NCBI RefSeq assembly: GCF_004362855.1
Contig: NZ_SNXW01000004.1
Span: forward strand, 248,001-312,000
Length of the DNA stretch: 64,000 nt
Origin: Aquabacterium commune
GTDB taxonomy: Bacteria; Pseudomonadota; Gammaproteobacteria; Burkholderiales; Burkholderiaceae_C
Direction of reading: 5' to 3'
The notes beneath the pieces were generated by a model, which was given only the letters and a program-made list of their open reading frames with translations, made no database searches and had not been told where the DNA came from. The first letter of the stretch is position 1. The number at the start of each line of letters is the position of its first letter. The position numbers and the translations under genes were made by a program. This document shows positions 52,703 to 60,333 of this stretch, piece by piece.

Positions 52703-52726
52703 TTATGGGTTCATGGGTTCATGGGT
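52703..52726. repeat. Three 8-bp tandem repeats in the GST leader
   Basis: TTATGGGT-TCATGGGT-TCATGGGT on the plus strand, directly upstream of the GST start codon (52699) and 9 bp from the AhpD-like stop. Copy number could alter spacing in the translation-initiation region. Confidence 0.8.
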
Positions 52727-52734
52727 TTGTGAAT

Positions 52735-52986
52735 TCACGCAGGGTCGGTTATCAGATGCGTGCCATGGGTGAGAGCAGCGCCAGCACGTAGTGCTACGGC
52801 CACGAAGGTTGCCTGAGCCAGTTCTTGCTCGTTGGCACCAGCAGCAACTGCTGCCTTGCGATGAACCTCCAGACAGTAGCCGCACTGCGTGGTAAGTGCC
52901 ACAGCGATTGCGATCAACTCTTTGTGTTTCTTTGAGATGGCGCCCTCTGCCAGTGCTGCCTTGTCCATTTCTTGGAAGCCTTTCAT
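52735..52986 (-). CDS. Carboxymuconolactone decarboxylase (AhpD-like) protein, 5' end doubtful
   Basis: 83 residues from the ATG. Contains the AhpD-like redox motif CGYCLEVH (CxxC plus His) and KKHKELIAIAVALTTQ, typical of the CMD family that acts in peroxide detoxification. Family members usually have 20-30 more residues in front. Upstream DNA encodes a fitting N-terminus (DTPFDFSNLKKYL) in one frame and LAAGAPAAM in the coding frame, so a frameshift near 52995-53010 seems to have split the 5' end, and no start codon precedes it. The shortened form may or may not be functional. Confidence 0.7.
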   Translation of the reverse strand: MKGFQEMDKAALAEGAISKKHKELIAIAVALTTQCGYCLEVHRKAAVAAGANEQELAQATFVAVALRAGAALTHGTHLITDPA

Positions 52987-53146
52987 GGCTGCTGGAGCGC
53001 CAGCAGCAAGGCGAGGTATTTCTTCAGGTTGGAAAAGTCGAATGGAGTGTCTTTTGTGTTGTGGACAGGTTGCTAAGTTTATCTATCTATCAGAAGGTAG
53101 GCAATCTCCTTATTCTTCTAGGGGAATTGGTCTTGGTGACTTACCA

Positions 53147-54448
53147 GGGCACTTCTTGAAACCCACTGGCGCCGCGCTAGCTGACGCGGCAAGATGCTGA
53201 TCATGGTCACACCGCGCATCAAGCCATCGGTCTTCTTTCAAGACCCGCCCGACACCGACTTGTTTGTGCAGGCACATCGGCAAGCCAAGTTGGGCAGCTA
53301 CGTTGCCAACCTGGCGGCGATGGATGGACTGATCGACTTCAGTGCAGTGGCCCAATCGGTTGAGACGGCGTGCCCACGTGCAGAGCGCAGCAAGGGCGGT
53401 CGACCGCCCTACGCCAGCGAGGTCATGGTGCGAATGGAGTTCCTGCAGGCGCTGTACAACCTCAGCGATGAGGAGTGCGAGCACCAGATGCTCGACCGCA
53501 TGAGCTTTCAGCGGTTTTGCCGCGTCGACGGCCAGCTCCACATTCCCGATGCGCGCACGCTGTGGAGCTTCAAGCAACGCCTGGCCAAGGGCGGTCTGGG
53601 TGGACGGGTCATCTTCGCTGCGGTGAGCCAGCAGTTGCAGCAGCAGGACTACCTCCCGCGTGGCGGGCAGATTGTGGATGCCAGTATCGTGCAAGCGCCC
53701 ATCACGCAGGCCCTCAGCGAAGAGCGCCAGGCGCTCAACGAAGGCCAGGCACCTGAGGGTTGGAGCACGAAGCGGTTGCAGCACACCGACCGAGATGCGC
53801 GCTGGACCAAGAAGCATGGCAAGAGCTTTTATGGCTACAAGGTGCACAGCAACGTGGACGCACGCTGGAAGCTGATTCGCCGCATCGTGGTGACGCCAGC
53901 CAATGTGGACGATGGTCAATCGCTGGGGGAGGTGCTAGACGCGGGCAACACCCGAGGACGCGTGTTGGCAGACCGGGGTTATGACGCGCAGGCCAACCGT
54001 GAATTGCTGGCCCGACACCAGTTGGGCGACGGTATCGCCCGGCGAGCCAAGCCAGGCCAGAAAGCCCGACAGCGGCTGGGCGCGCGCAACCGCAGCATCA
54101 ACAAGACAAGGTCCCGCGTCGAACATGTGTTTGCCGGGCTGGAGCAGCTGGGTGGCAAAGTGGTTCGGGCCATGACGCTGGCCAGAAACGAGCTGGCGAT
54201 CACGCTCAAGTGCGTGGCCTACAACGCCAAAACATTGGTGTGGTTGGTGGCGCAAGGCGCGCCGACATGAGGGGCAAGATGCGCGCGCATGGTGCCCAGG
54301 CGGGCGTTTTGCAGCGTGCCAGGGTCAGCCTGCGCTGCGGCGGGCGGCCAGAGCGGGTACCGCAATGAGGCCGCCGGGCCGAACAATCTCAAGGCCTGGG
54401 GCGAATGGGCCTCCTGCGCTTTGGGAAATTGGGTTACGCGAAGTGCCC
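53147..54448 (+). mobile_element. Complete IS5-family insertion sequence
   Basis: 1302 bp bounded by 19-bp imperfect inverted repeats, GGGCACTTCTTGAAACCCA at the left and GGGCACTTCGCGTAACCCA (reverse strand) at the right, 16 of 19 matching. Both sides carry ACCA (53143-53146 and 54449-54452), a 4-bp target duplication as expected for IS5. It holds one transposase gene. Removing it rejoins an IS3-family fragment on the minus strand. Confidence 0.88.
53194..54270 (+). CDS. IS5-family transposase
   Basis: 358 residues, DDE transposase of the IS5 group. N-terminal HTH region with KGGRPPYASEVMVRMEFLQALYNLSDEE, catalytic Asp in GGQIVDASIVQAP, second Asp in LADRGYDAQANRELL, and the C-terminal Glu region with NKTRSRVEHVFAGLEQLGG (YREK-like ARNRSINKTR). 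Full length and uninterrupted, so possibly active. An ATG three codons later is an alternative start. Confidence 0.95.
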   Translation: MLIMVTPRIKPSVFFQDPPDTDLFVQAHRQAKLGSYVANLAAMDGLIDFSAVAQSVETACPRAERSKGGRPPYASEVMVRMEFLQALYNLSDEECEHQMLDRMSFQRFCRVDGQLHIPDARTLWSFKQRLAKGGLGGRVIFAAVSQQLQQQDYLPRGGQIVDASIVQAPITQALSEERQALNEGQAPEGWSTKRLQHTDRDARWTKKHGKSFYGYKVHSNVDARWKLIRRIVVTPANVDDGQSLGEVLDAGNTRGRVLADRGYDAQANRELLARHQLGDGIARRAKPGQKARQRLGARNRSINKTRSRVEHVFAGLEQLGGKVVRAMTLARNELAITLKCVAYNAKTLVWLVAQGAPT

Positions 54449-54452
54449 ACCA

Positions 54453-54530
54453 GTAACCTGCCGCAGCAGACTCTGTGACCTGCTTGACCGCTTCAAGATT
54501 GAATTTTGGGGTGTAACGTAGTTTGCTCAT
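54453..54530 (-). pseudogene. IS3-family OrfA N-terminal relic, split by the IS5 element
   Basis: From the ATG at 54530 (AGGAGG 4-5 nt upstream) the minus strand reads MSKLRYTPKFNLEAVKQVTE, the usual start of IS3-type OrfA, then loses similarity (SAAAGYW) and runs into the IS5 right end. Only about 20 codons remain. Confidence 0.7.
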
Positions 54531-54830
54531 GACACCTCCTATTGGCCTTCAATGTGAGAGTCATAGGTGTTAGCTGGGCAGGGGCGATCCAGTGAAATGG
54601 ATCTGGGGCCTGTCCAGAAAGGCTCGTATGATCGGTTTGGTGAAGGCCTCGGGTACAGTTAGGTGAACGGGTTCTGGTGCAGGCTTGACTCAAGCAAGTT
54701 CTGAGGTCACCAGCCTGACCTGAAACGTTTTTGGGTAATGGGATGGGCCAATGGTTACGGCAACGCAAATTGCGACGGAGCGATATGAGCCCAAGTTCAT
54801 TCATCATTCTTTAAGAAGGGTAAGTCGATA
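54531..54830. other. 300 bp without a recognised gene
   Basis: Lower GC than the flanks. The part next to 54531 is likely the outer end of the IS3-family element. A TTGACT at 54685-54690 could be a -35 for the BtrH-like gene, but no matching -10 is convincing. Nothing else seen. Confidence 0.4.
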
Positions 54831-55826
54831 GTGACATTACACACAGCAGATATGGCACAGGCCCCCGACATTCCCCATCGGTCCGGCCGCCATTGCGGGA
54901 GTTCGGCCATCCGGGACTTGCTTGAGTTCCATGGCACGACGCTGACCGAGGCCATGTGTTTTGGGCTGGGCTCGGGGCTGGGCATCACATACCTGACGCT
55001 GCCTGATGCCCCGGTACCTTTTCTGGTCCATGTGCGCTCGCTGGGATATGAGGAGCGGGTATTCCAGGCGCTGGACGTACCGTTCGCCTGGACAAGTTAC
55101 AGCTCCGTCGAGGAGGGCGCGCAGGCGCTGGATGGCTTGCTCGACCAGGGGCGCCCAGCCCTGCTCCTGACCGATATTTTTCACTTGCCGTACTTTACCA
55201 GCCGGACGCATTTTCCCGGCCACGCCATCGTTGCCTGGCAGCGCCAACCGGCGGACGGCTGCATTCTGGTGACCGATACCGAGCGCCCCGCGCCCATCCC
55301 GGTGGCACGTTCCGATCTGGCCCGTGCCCGCTTCGCGGAACTGCCTCCTTTTTTTCATGCTGGCAACTTGTTCGCGCCTCCCGCCATTCATGCGCGGCTT
55401 TCGGTCGAGCGGGTGGCTGAAGCCATACGCCACAACGCACGTTTACTGCTGGAGGGCGGACCTTATGCCGGCGTGGCCGCGCTCGATACCTGGCTGGCCG
55501 ATCTTGGTCGCTGGGAACGCGAGGGCGACTGGCGCTGGACGACGCGTTTTGCTTATCAAATCATCGAACGGCGCGGCACGGGCGGCGGCGGTTTTCGCAA
55601 AATGTACGCAGAATTTCTGAACGAAGCCGCATCGGCTGATCCACGCATCAGCGATCTGCAACTGCCGCAGCTTATGACAGACTGTGCCGCATGCTGGACA
55701 TCGCTGGCGCTGGCGCTGAAAGCAGGCTCCGAGAGTGAATGCTTCCCTACGAAATTGCTCGCAGATGCCCTGCAAGCCGTACGGGCGGCGGAGCGTCGCT
55801 ATATCGACGCTGCTCTGATCTATTGA
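54831..55826 (+). CDS. BtrH N-terminal domain-containing protein, putative acyltransferase
   Basis: 331 residues. The N-terminal half resembles the BtrH/DUF4872 family: SGRHCGSSAIRDLLEFHG with Cys22, FGLGSGLGITYL, FPGHAIVAW with His131 and ILVTDTE with Asp149, a possible Cys-His-Asp papain-like triad. BtrH of butirosin synthesis moves an acyl side chain from a carrier protein to an aminoglycoside. The C-terminal half (about 200-331) is helical, as in DUF4872. GTG start; ATG at 54852 is an alternative. It is followed by two hotdog thioesterase genes, suggesting acyl transfer and release as the shared theme. No carrier protein or aminoglycoside gene is visible. Confidence 0.7.
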   Translation: MTLHTADMAQAPDIPHRSGRHCGSSAIRDLLEFHGTTLTEAMCFGLGSGLGITYLTLPDAPVPFLVHVRSLGYEERVFQALDVPFAWTSYSSVEEGAQALDGLLDQGRPALLLTDIFHLPYFTSRTHFPGHAIVAWQRQPADGCILVTDTERPAPIPVARSDLARARFAELPPFFHAGNLFAPPAIHARLSVERVAEAIRHNARLLLEGGPYAGVAALDTWLADLGRWEREGDWRWTTRFAYQIIERRGTGGGGFRKMYAEFLNEAASADPRISDLQLPQLMTDCAACWTSLALALKAGSESECFPTKLLADALQAVRAAERRYIDAALIY

Positions 55827-55861
55827 GTGAACACATTTACAGTGCAAATTGAGGAGCAGGC

Positions 55862-56332
55862 ATGTCGCATATGAAGCCGCAACTGGACCAAGCTGCCATG
55901 GCAAAAGCTTTTTTCGGCAGTCAGCATCCACTGTTCAACGCCCTCGGCGTCGACGTGGTGGCGGTGGCCGACGCCAAGGCGGAGATGGTGATGCCGTTTT
56001 CTGAGGCTCTGGCCGACGGCCTTGGAGCGTTGCATCGGGGCACACTCGTGACCCTGCTTGACACGACGTGTGGACTGGCGATTTTCTCCGCGCTACGCTC
56101 GCTCAGGCCTATCGCCACCATTGACCTGCGCGTCGATTACCTTCGTGCCATTCCGGCGGGCAGCGGCCTGCGCGCGGTGGTCGAATGCATCGGCTGGACA
56201 GACAGCGTGGCCTTTGTCTCCGGCCGGGCTTATGCGGCGGGTGACGAGATGCCGCTTGCCACGGTGACGGGATCCTTTGCCATCGATACGTTAGGACCGG
56301 CTTTCGATACGACGGACAGGAGTGCGGCATGA
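55862..56332 (+). CDS. PaaI-family hotdog thioesterase (first copy)
   Basis: 156 residues, single hotdog fold. The active-site region reads GALHRGTLVTLLDTTCGLAIFSAL, where the family has HGG...D; here the first Gly is Arg but Asp is present. IDLRVDYLRAIPAG is the following conserved strand. Such enzymes hydrolyse acyl-CoA or acyl-carrier thioesters as dimers or tetramers. 35 bp after the BtrH-like gene; its stop overlaps the next start by 4 bp (ATGA). Confidence 0.85.
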   Translation: MSHMKPQLDQAAMAKAFFGSQHPLFNALGVDVVAVADAKAEMVMPFSEALADGLGALHRGTLVTLLDTTCGLAIFSALRSLRPIATIDLRVDYLRAIPAGSGLRAVVECIGWTDSVAFVSGRAYAAGDEMPLATVTGSFAIDTLGPAFDTTDRSAA

Positions 56333-56775
56333 CGAGGGTGGTTAAATCAATGACAGATTGTGCAGAGGCAGCAATGGTCCTCGTGCCGGCGGTGCCCTTC
56401 CATCGGTTTCTGGGTATGCGGGAGGAGGTCGTTGAGGGCGAGACACGCTACCTCATGGACTTTTGCGAAAATCATGTCGGCAATCCCCTGATCCGGACCT
56501 TCCATGGTGGTGTACTTGCCAGCTTTGGAGAAGTGGTCGCGGCTACCCATCTTGCACGATCCCTGGCGCGGGTCGAGTTACCTGCTTGCTCGACGCTTAC
56601 CTTCGATTACTTGCGACCGGCTTTCGCCGGCACGATTTGCGCGGTGCCCCACATTGTGCGGGCGGGACGACGTATCACAACGGTCTCGGTGCAGTTGCGC
56701 CTGGACAATAAGCTGGCGTGCATTGGGCGCTTCCTGTTTCCCGTGGGGACTGCAGACTTGGGAGGCAGCGCGTGA
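56329..56775 (+). CDS. PaaI-family hotdog thioesterase (second copy)
   Basis: 148 residues. Hotdog fold with FHGGVLASFGEVVAATHLARSL, the HGG motif with Glu as the acidic residue, and LTFDYLRPAFAGTI. It differs strongly from the first copy, which has HRG and Asp, so the two may form a mixed oligomer or act on different thioesters. Translationally coupled to the first copy. The operon ends here; a permease relic lies just downstream on the other strand. Confidence 0.84.
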   Translation: MTRVVKSMTDCAEAAMVLVPAVPFHRFLGMREEVVEGETRYLMDFCENHVGNPLIRTFHGGVLASFGEVVAATHLARSLARVELPACSTLTFDYLRPAFAGTICAVPHIVRAGRRITTVSVQLRLDNKLACIGRFLFPVGTADLGGSA

Positions 56776-56805
56776 CCCACGGTCGAGACATGACTGGTTT
56801 ACGAA

Positions 56806-57105
56806 TCAAAACTGACGCTTGAATCGCCACACGCCCAACCCGAAGATCGCCATGCCAAGCAGCAGCGCCAAACCCACAGGATGTCCCATCCCGCGCCCTG
56901 AAGCAGGATGCCGTAGCCCATCTCGACGAAGTAATAAAGTGGAGAGATAGACATGGCTTCGCGCAGCCCGATGGCATGGCTTCGGGTGGGGATCAGGTAC
57001 CGGAAGGGAAGGTCATCGGCACCAGCACGAGGATGGCGAGCAGCGCAGCCTGGGCGAGATTGGGTGCGATGGTGGCGATGTAGAGACCCAGTTCGCGGCG
57101 GTGGA
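56806..57105 (-). pseudogene. ABC-2 type permease, C-terminal relic
   Basis: Minus strand encodes, across three frames, ELGLYIATIAPNLAQAALL and VLVPMTF, a stop (TGA where Trp is expected) after SGT, then LREAMSISPLYYFVEMGYGI, and, after a second shift, LLLGMAIFGLGVWRFKRQF and TGA at 56806. These are the last segments of ABC-2 permeases of the drug/antibiotic export type. At least one nonsense and two frameshifts mean it is dead. Its 5' end is replaced by an alkB fragment. Confidence 0.8.
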
Positions 57106-57111
57106 TGTGTA

Positions 57112-57354
57112 GAGCGCTGTGCTGCCCGACCCGATGGCCACGTCCTACCGGGACCCGAAGAAGCCCCTGTGGCTGCTGCCAGCCCTGATCCCCGCCATCG
57201 TGGCCACGGGCCCGGTGGCCCAGCTGATGGGCCAGGACCACGCCGCCTGGTACGTCCTGCCCTTTTTGGTGCTGTTCGTGCTGGTGCCCATCCTGGAATG
57301 GCTGATCGGCGACGACACCAGCAACCCGCCCGAGGCCGCCGTGCCCGACCTCGA
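57112..57354 (+). pseudogene. alkB 5'-end fragment (partial duplicate)
   Basis: 243 bp match 60336-60578 of the complete alkB with about 8 mismatches counted by eye (near 97 percent identity) and no gap. It covers codons 1 to about 82 without the ATG (the base before is ctg/gagcgctgtg instead of atgagcgccgtg), and the frame runs on 6 codons into foreign sequence. No histidine box is included, so it cannot be an enzyme. Confidence 0.9.
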
Positions 57355-57357
57355 ACC

Positions 57358-57446
57358 TTGGCTGCAAGCTTGACCAGGTCGTCTATGCGGACGGTGCCGT
57401 CGACGACGGAGAACTCGGTGTGGGCGCGGAGGTGAACAAAAGGCAT
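57358..57446 (-). pseudogene. dnaE 5'-end fragment
   Basis: Minus strand from the ATG at 57446 reads MPFVHLRAHTEFSVVDGTVR then IDDLVKLAAK, the start of the PHP domain of the DNA polymerase III alpha subunit (HLRxHTEFSVVDG). Similarity stops at the junction with the alkB fragment, after about 29 codons. Confidence 0.85.
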
Positions 57447-57622
57447 GGGGCGATTGTAAGAAGCCGGCGCCCCTCGCCTGCACCCAATTCCCCGGGCAGT
57501 TTTTTCAGATTCGCAGGTTTGAATGCGCTGGATGTATCAATTTGCGACCGAATCTCCGAACGATGTCTTCAGTTCTCTGGTTCTGCGCCGGCAACAACGA
57601 CGAATGCTGAAAGGAGCTCGAC

Positions 57623-59167
57623 ATGTCATTTTTCGGTGCGCGCGGGCTTGCCGCCCGCATCGCCCTGGCTTCGGTGCTGGTTTGCGCCGGCCTGATCGGG
57701 GCCGCCCTGTTCACGGTCTGGCGGCTGCAGGACGTCTCCACCGTCAGCGATCAAACGGCCAAGCACCGCATCCCGCAACTCTCGGAGATCGCCCAGGTCG
57801 AGCTCAACGTCACCCGCGCCTCGCTGCAACTGCGCCACGCCATGCTGGCGCGCACGCCCGCTGAACGCGACGCGGCCTTGCAGGACGTGCAAACCAAACG
57901 CCAGCTGATCGAGCAGCTGCTCAAGACCTATGAGCAGCAACTGTTCACCAGCGCCGGCAAGGAACGCTTTGAGGCCATCCCGCCAGCGGTGCAGGCTTTC
58001 TGGGTCCAAGGGGAGGCCAACGTCAAGCTCATCGCCGAGGGCCGCAAGGACGAGGCCTTTGCTTACCTGGTCGACCACACCATCCCGGCTCGCAACGCGC
58101 TGCTCAAAGAACTGGCGGAGACCGTGAGCTACCAGCGCGACAGCGCCGAGCGCGACATCGCGCACATCCAATCGAGCATCCAGCAGACCTTGATGGTGCT
58201 GTTGGGCGTGTTCCTGTTCATCGGCGGCGCCATGGTGACGCTGTCCTGGTGGATCGGGCGCACCCTGAAGATGCGGGTGGATCGCTCACGGGAGGTGGCC
58301 GAGCGCGTGCGCGATGGCAACCTCAGCACCACCATCCACGAAGATCAGCGCGACGAGTTCACGCCCCTGCTGGCGGCGCTTTCCGACATGCAGGCCAGCT
58401 TGACCCAGGTGGTCACGCGGGTGCGCGGCAACGCCGAAGCCGTGGCCACGGCCAGCGCCCAGATTTCGCAAGGCAGCCAGGACCTGTCGCAACGCACCGA
58501 GCAACAAGCCGGCTCGCTGCAGCAAACCGCCTCCACCATGTCGGACCTGGGGCACACGGTGCAGCGCAACGCAGAGAACGCATTGCAGGCCACCGCCATG
58601 GCCCAGGCGGCCGCTCAGGTCGCCGAACAGGGCGGTGGGGTCGTGCGCGAGGTGGTCGAGACCATGCAGGGCATCAACGAGGCCTCGCGCAAGATCTCCG
58701 ACATCATCTCGGTGATCGACGGCATCGCCTTCCAGACCAACATCCTGGCCCTGAACGCGGCGGTGGAAGCGGCCCGCGCAGGTGAGCAAGGCCGAGGCTT
58801 CGCCGTGGTGGCGGCCGAGGTGCGCTCGCTGGCGCAGCGCAGCGCTGGCGCCGCCCGCGAGATCAAGCACCTCATCACGGCCAGCGCCGAGCGCGTCGAG
58901 CGAGGCAGCACGCTGGTGAACCAGGCCGGTGACACCATGGTCCAGATCGTGGATGCCATCGGGCGGGTCAACACCATCGTGGCCGAGATCAGCACGGCCA
59001 GCGCCGAGCAGCAAGCCGGGGAGTCGGTGGTCGGCCAGGCCATCCAGCAAATGGACCACGGCACGCAGCAGAACGCGGCCCTGGTTGAAGAGTCGGCCTC
59101 GGCCTCCGAGAGCCTGCAGCACCAGGCTGCCGAGCTCGTTCAGTCGGTGGCGGTGTTCAAGGTCTGA
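57623..59167 (+). CDS. Methyl-accepting chemotaxis protein
   Basis: 514 residues. Membrane helix (about 10-32), periplasmic four-helix bundle of roughly 160 residues (residues 35-188), second membrane helix (about 190-212), HAMP ([21 protein letters not shown]) and the cytoplasmic signalling hairpin with [44 protein letters not shown], shown here only by its core [20 protein letters not shown]. No CheR-binding pentapeptide ends it. AAAGGAG lies 8 nt before the ATG. Position next to alkB and its regulator recalls AlkN-type receptors of alkane degraders, so hydrocarbon sensing is possible (inference). Its 3' end overlaps the convergent araC gene by 28 bp. Confidence 0.92.
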   Translation: MSFFGARGLAARIALASVLVCAGLIGAALFTVWRLQDVSTVSDQTAKHRIPQLSEIAQVELNVTRASLQLRHAMLARTPAERDAALQDVQTKRQLIEQLLKTYEQQLFTSAGKERFEAIPPAVQAFWVQGEANVKLIAEGRKDEAFAYLVDHTIPARNALLKELAETVSYQRDSAERDIAHIQSSIQQTLMVLLGVFLFIGGAMVTLSWWIGRTLKMRVDRSREVAERVRDGNLSTTIHEDQRDEFTPLLAALSDMQASLTQVVTRVRGNAEAVATASAQISQGSQDLSQRTEQQAGSLQQTASTMSDLGHTVQRNAENALQATAMAQAAAQVAEQGGGVVREVVETMQGINEASRKISDIISVIDGIAFQTNILALNAAVEAARAGEQGRGFAVVAAEVRSLAQRSAGAAREIKHLITASAERVERGSTLVNQAGDTMVQIVDAIGRVNTIVAEISTASAEQQAGESVVGQAIQQMDHGTQQNAALVEESASASESLQHQAAELVQSVAVFKV

Positions 59168-60231
59168 GCACCCGCTGATCGCCGGAAGTCGCTCGGCGGC
59201 ATGCCCACCCAGCGCCGGAAGGTGCGGCTGAAATTGGACGTGTCCTGATAGCCCAGCCGGTCGGCGATGGCTTCGACGCTCATGTCCGAGTGCAGCAGCC
59301 ACCAGCAGGCCAGGTCTTCGCGCACGCGGTCGAGCAGCTGCTGGTAGGTCAGGCCCTCGTCGCCCAGTTTGCGGATCAGGGTGCGGCTGGAGACGTGCTC
59401 GCGCTCGGCCAACTCGCTCAGGGTCGGGTAGCCGCCCTCGCAGGCCAGCAAGAGCCTCAAGATGCGGTCGCCCACGGGCCCCAGGCGGTCACGCGGGTCG
59501 TTCTGCTGTGACCACAGGCGCTCGCACTCGCGCAAGGCCATGCGGTGGGTCTGCGGGTCAGGGGCCAGGCCCGGGTGGCTCAGGAGCGACAGCGGCAACA
59601 CCATGGCCGAGCGCTCCATGCCAAAGCGCACCGAAGGCCACCAGCGGCGGTAGGCATCGGCCCACGGCGGCTCCGGGAAGGCGAACTCCACACGGGCCAC
59701 GCGGGTCATGTCCAGCCCCGTGAGCGTGTCGAGCAGGCGCAGGCCCGCGCCCATCAGGTGGCCCATGATGTACTCGCGCACATCCGGGGCCTGCAGGTGC
59801 TCGCGCATCCACAGGGTGACCTCGTCGCCCTGCTGGTCGACCTCCAGCGAGATCAGGCTCTGACGCAAGCCGGCGTGGCGCTGGATCAGGGCCAGCGCCT
59901 GCCCCACGTTGTCGCACGACATGGCCGCCACCCCCACCGGCCCGTGCGCCGACAGCTGCGTGCCCCAGCCCACGGTGATGCCCAGCCAGGGCTCCTGCGT
60001 GAGCGCCACCGCGCGCCGGATCAGCCGGGTCACCTCGTCGAAGCTCAGGTAGCGGTTGCCCTCGTGCAGTGACGCCCAGTTCAGCCGCGTGCCGGACAGG
60101 ATCTGCGCCTCGTCGAAGCCACGGCGGCGCATCTCGGCGCAGATCAGCCGGGCGTAGATGGGGTGCAGCGCGGGCGCCAGCCAGTCGGCCGCCTGCGTGG
60201 GAGGGGTTCGGGTGCTCACGGTGAGTGTCAC
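59140..60231 (-). CDS. AraC family transcriptional regulator
   Basis: 363 residues. N-terminal Arabinose-binding-like domain of the OruR/ArgR subgroup ([36 protein letters not shown]) and a C-terminal double HTH ([19 protein letters not shown] and [33 protein letters not shown], key FSRTFRRW). Divergent from alkB with 102 bp between starts, so it is the probable alkane-responsive activator. The gap has AGCGCAG (60251-60257)/CTGCGCT (60276-60282) as a possible site. Confidence 0.9.
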   Translation of the reverse strand: MTLTVSTRTPPTQAADWLAPALHPIYARLICAEMRRRGFDEAQILSGTRLNWASLHEGNRYLSFDEVTRLIRRAVALTQEPWLGITVGWGTQLSAHGPVGVAAMSCDNVGQALALIQRHAGLRQSLISLEVDQQGDEVTLWMREHLQAPDVREYIMGHLMGAGLRLLDTLTGLDMTRVARVEFAFPEPPWADAYRRWWPSVRFGMERSAMVLPLSLLSHPGLAPDPQTHRMALRECERLWSQQNDPRDRLGPVGDRILRLLLACEGGYPTLSELAEREHVSSRTLIRKLGDEGLTYQQLLDRVREDLACWWLLHSDMSVEAIADRLGYQDTSNFSRTFRRWVGMPPSDFRRSAGAQTLNTATD

Positions 60232-60250
60232 AAAATGACGATAAGTTGCC

Positions 60251-60282
60251 AGCGCAGACGGTACCCCATTTCGGCCTGCGCT
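60251..60282. promoter_or_regulatory. Inverted repeat in the araC-alkB divergent gap
   Basis: AGCGCAG and CTGCGCT, exact 7-bp arms 18 bp apart, lie about 50 bp upstream of alkB. Could be the regulator's operator; weak evidence. Confidence 0.35.
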
Positions 60283-60333
60283 CGCAAGATCGCATCACTC
60301 CATTTCACCGACTCACACCGAGGAGACAACAAC

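Noticed and set aside
54831..56775. A butirosin-like aminoglycoside biosynthesis cluster
   Set aside because: Only the BtrH-like domain is shared; no carrier protein, amino-acid or sugar genes are nearby.
57133..57373. A small plus-strand gene of about 80 codons
   Set aside because: It is the alkB fragment with a foreign tail; no histidine box and no ribosome site, so called a pseudogene.
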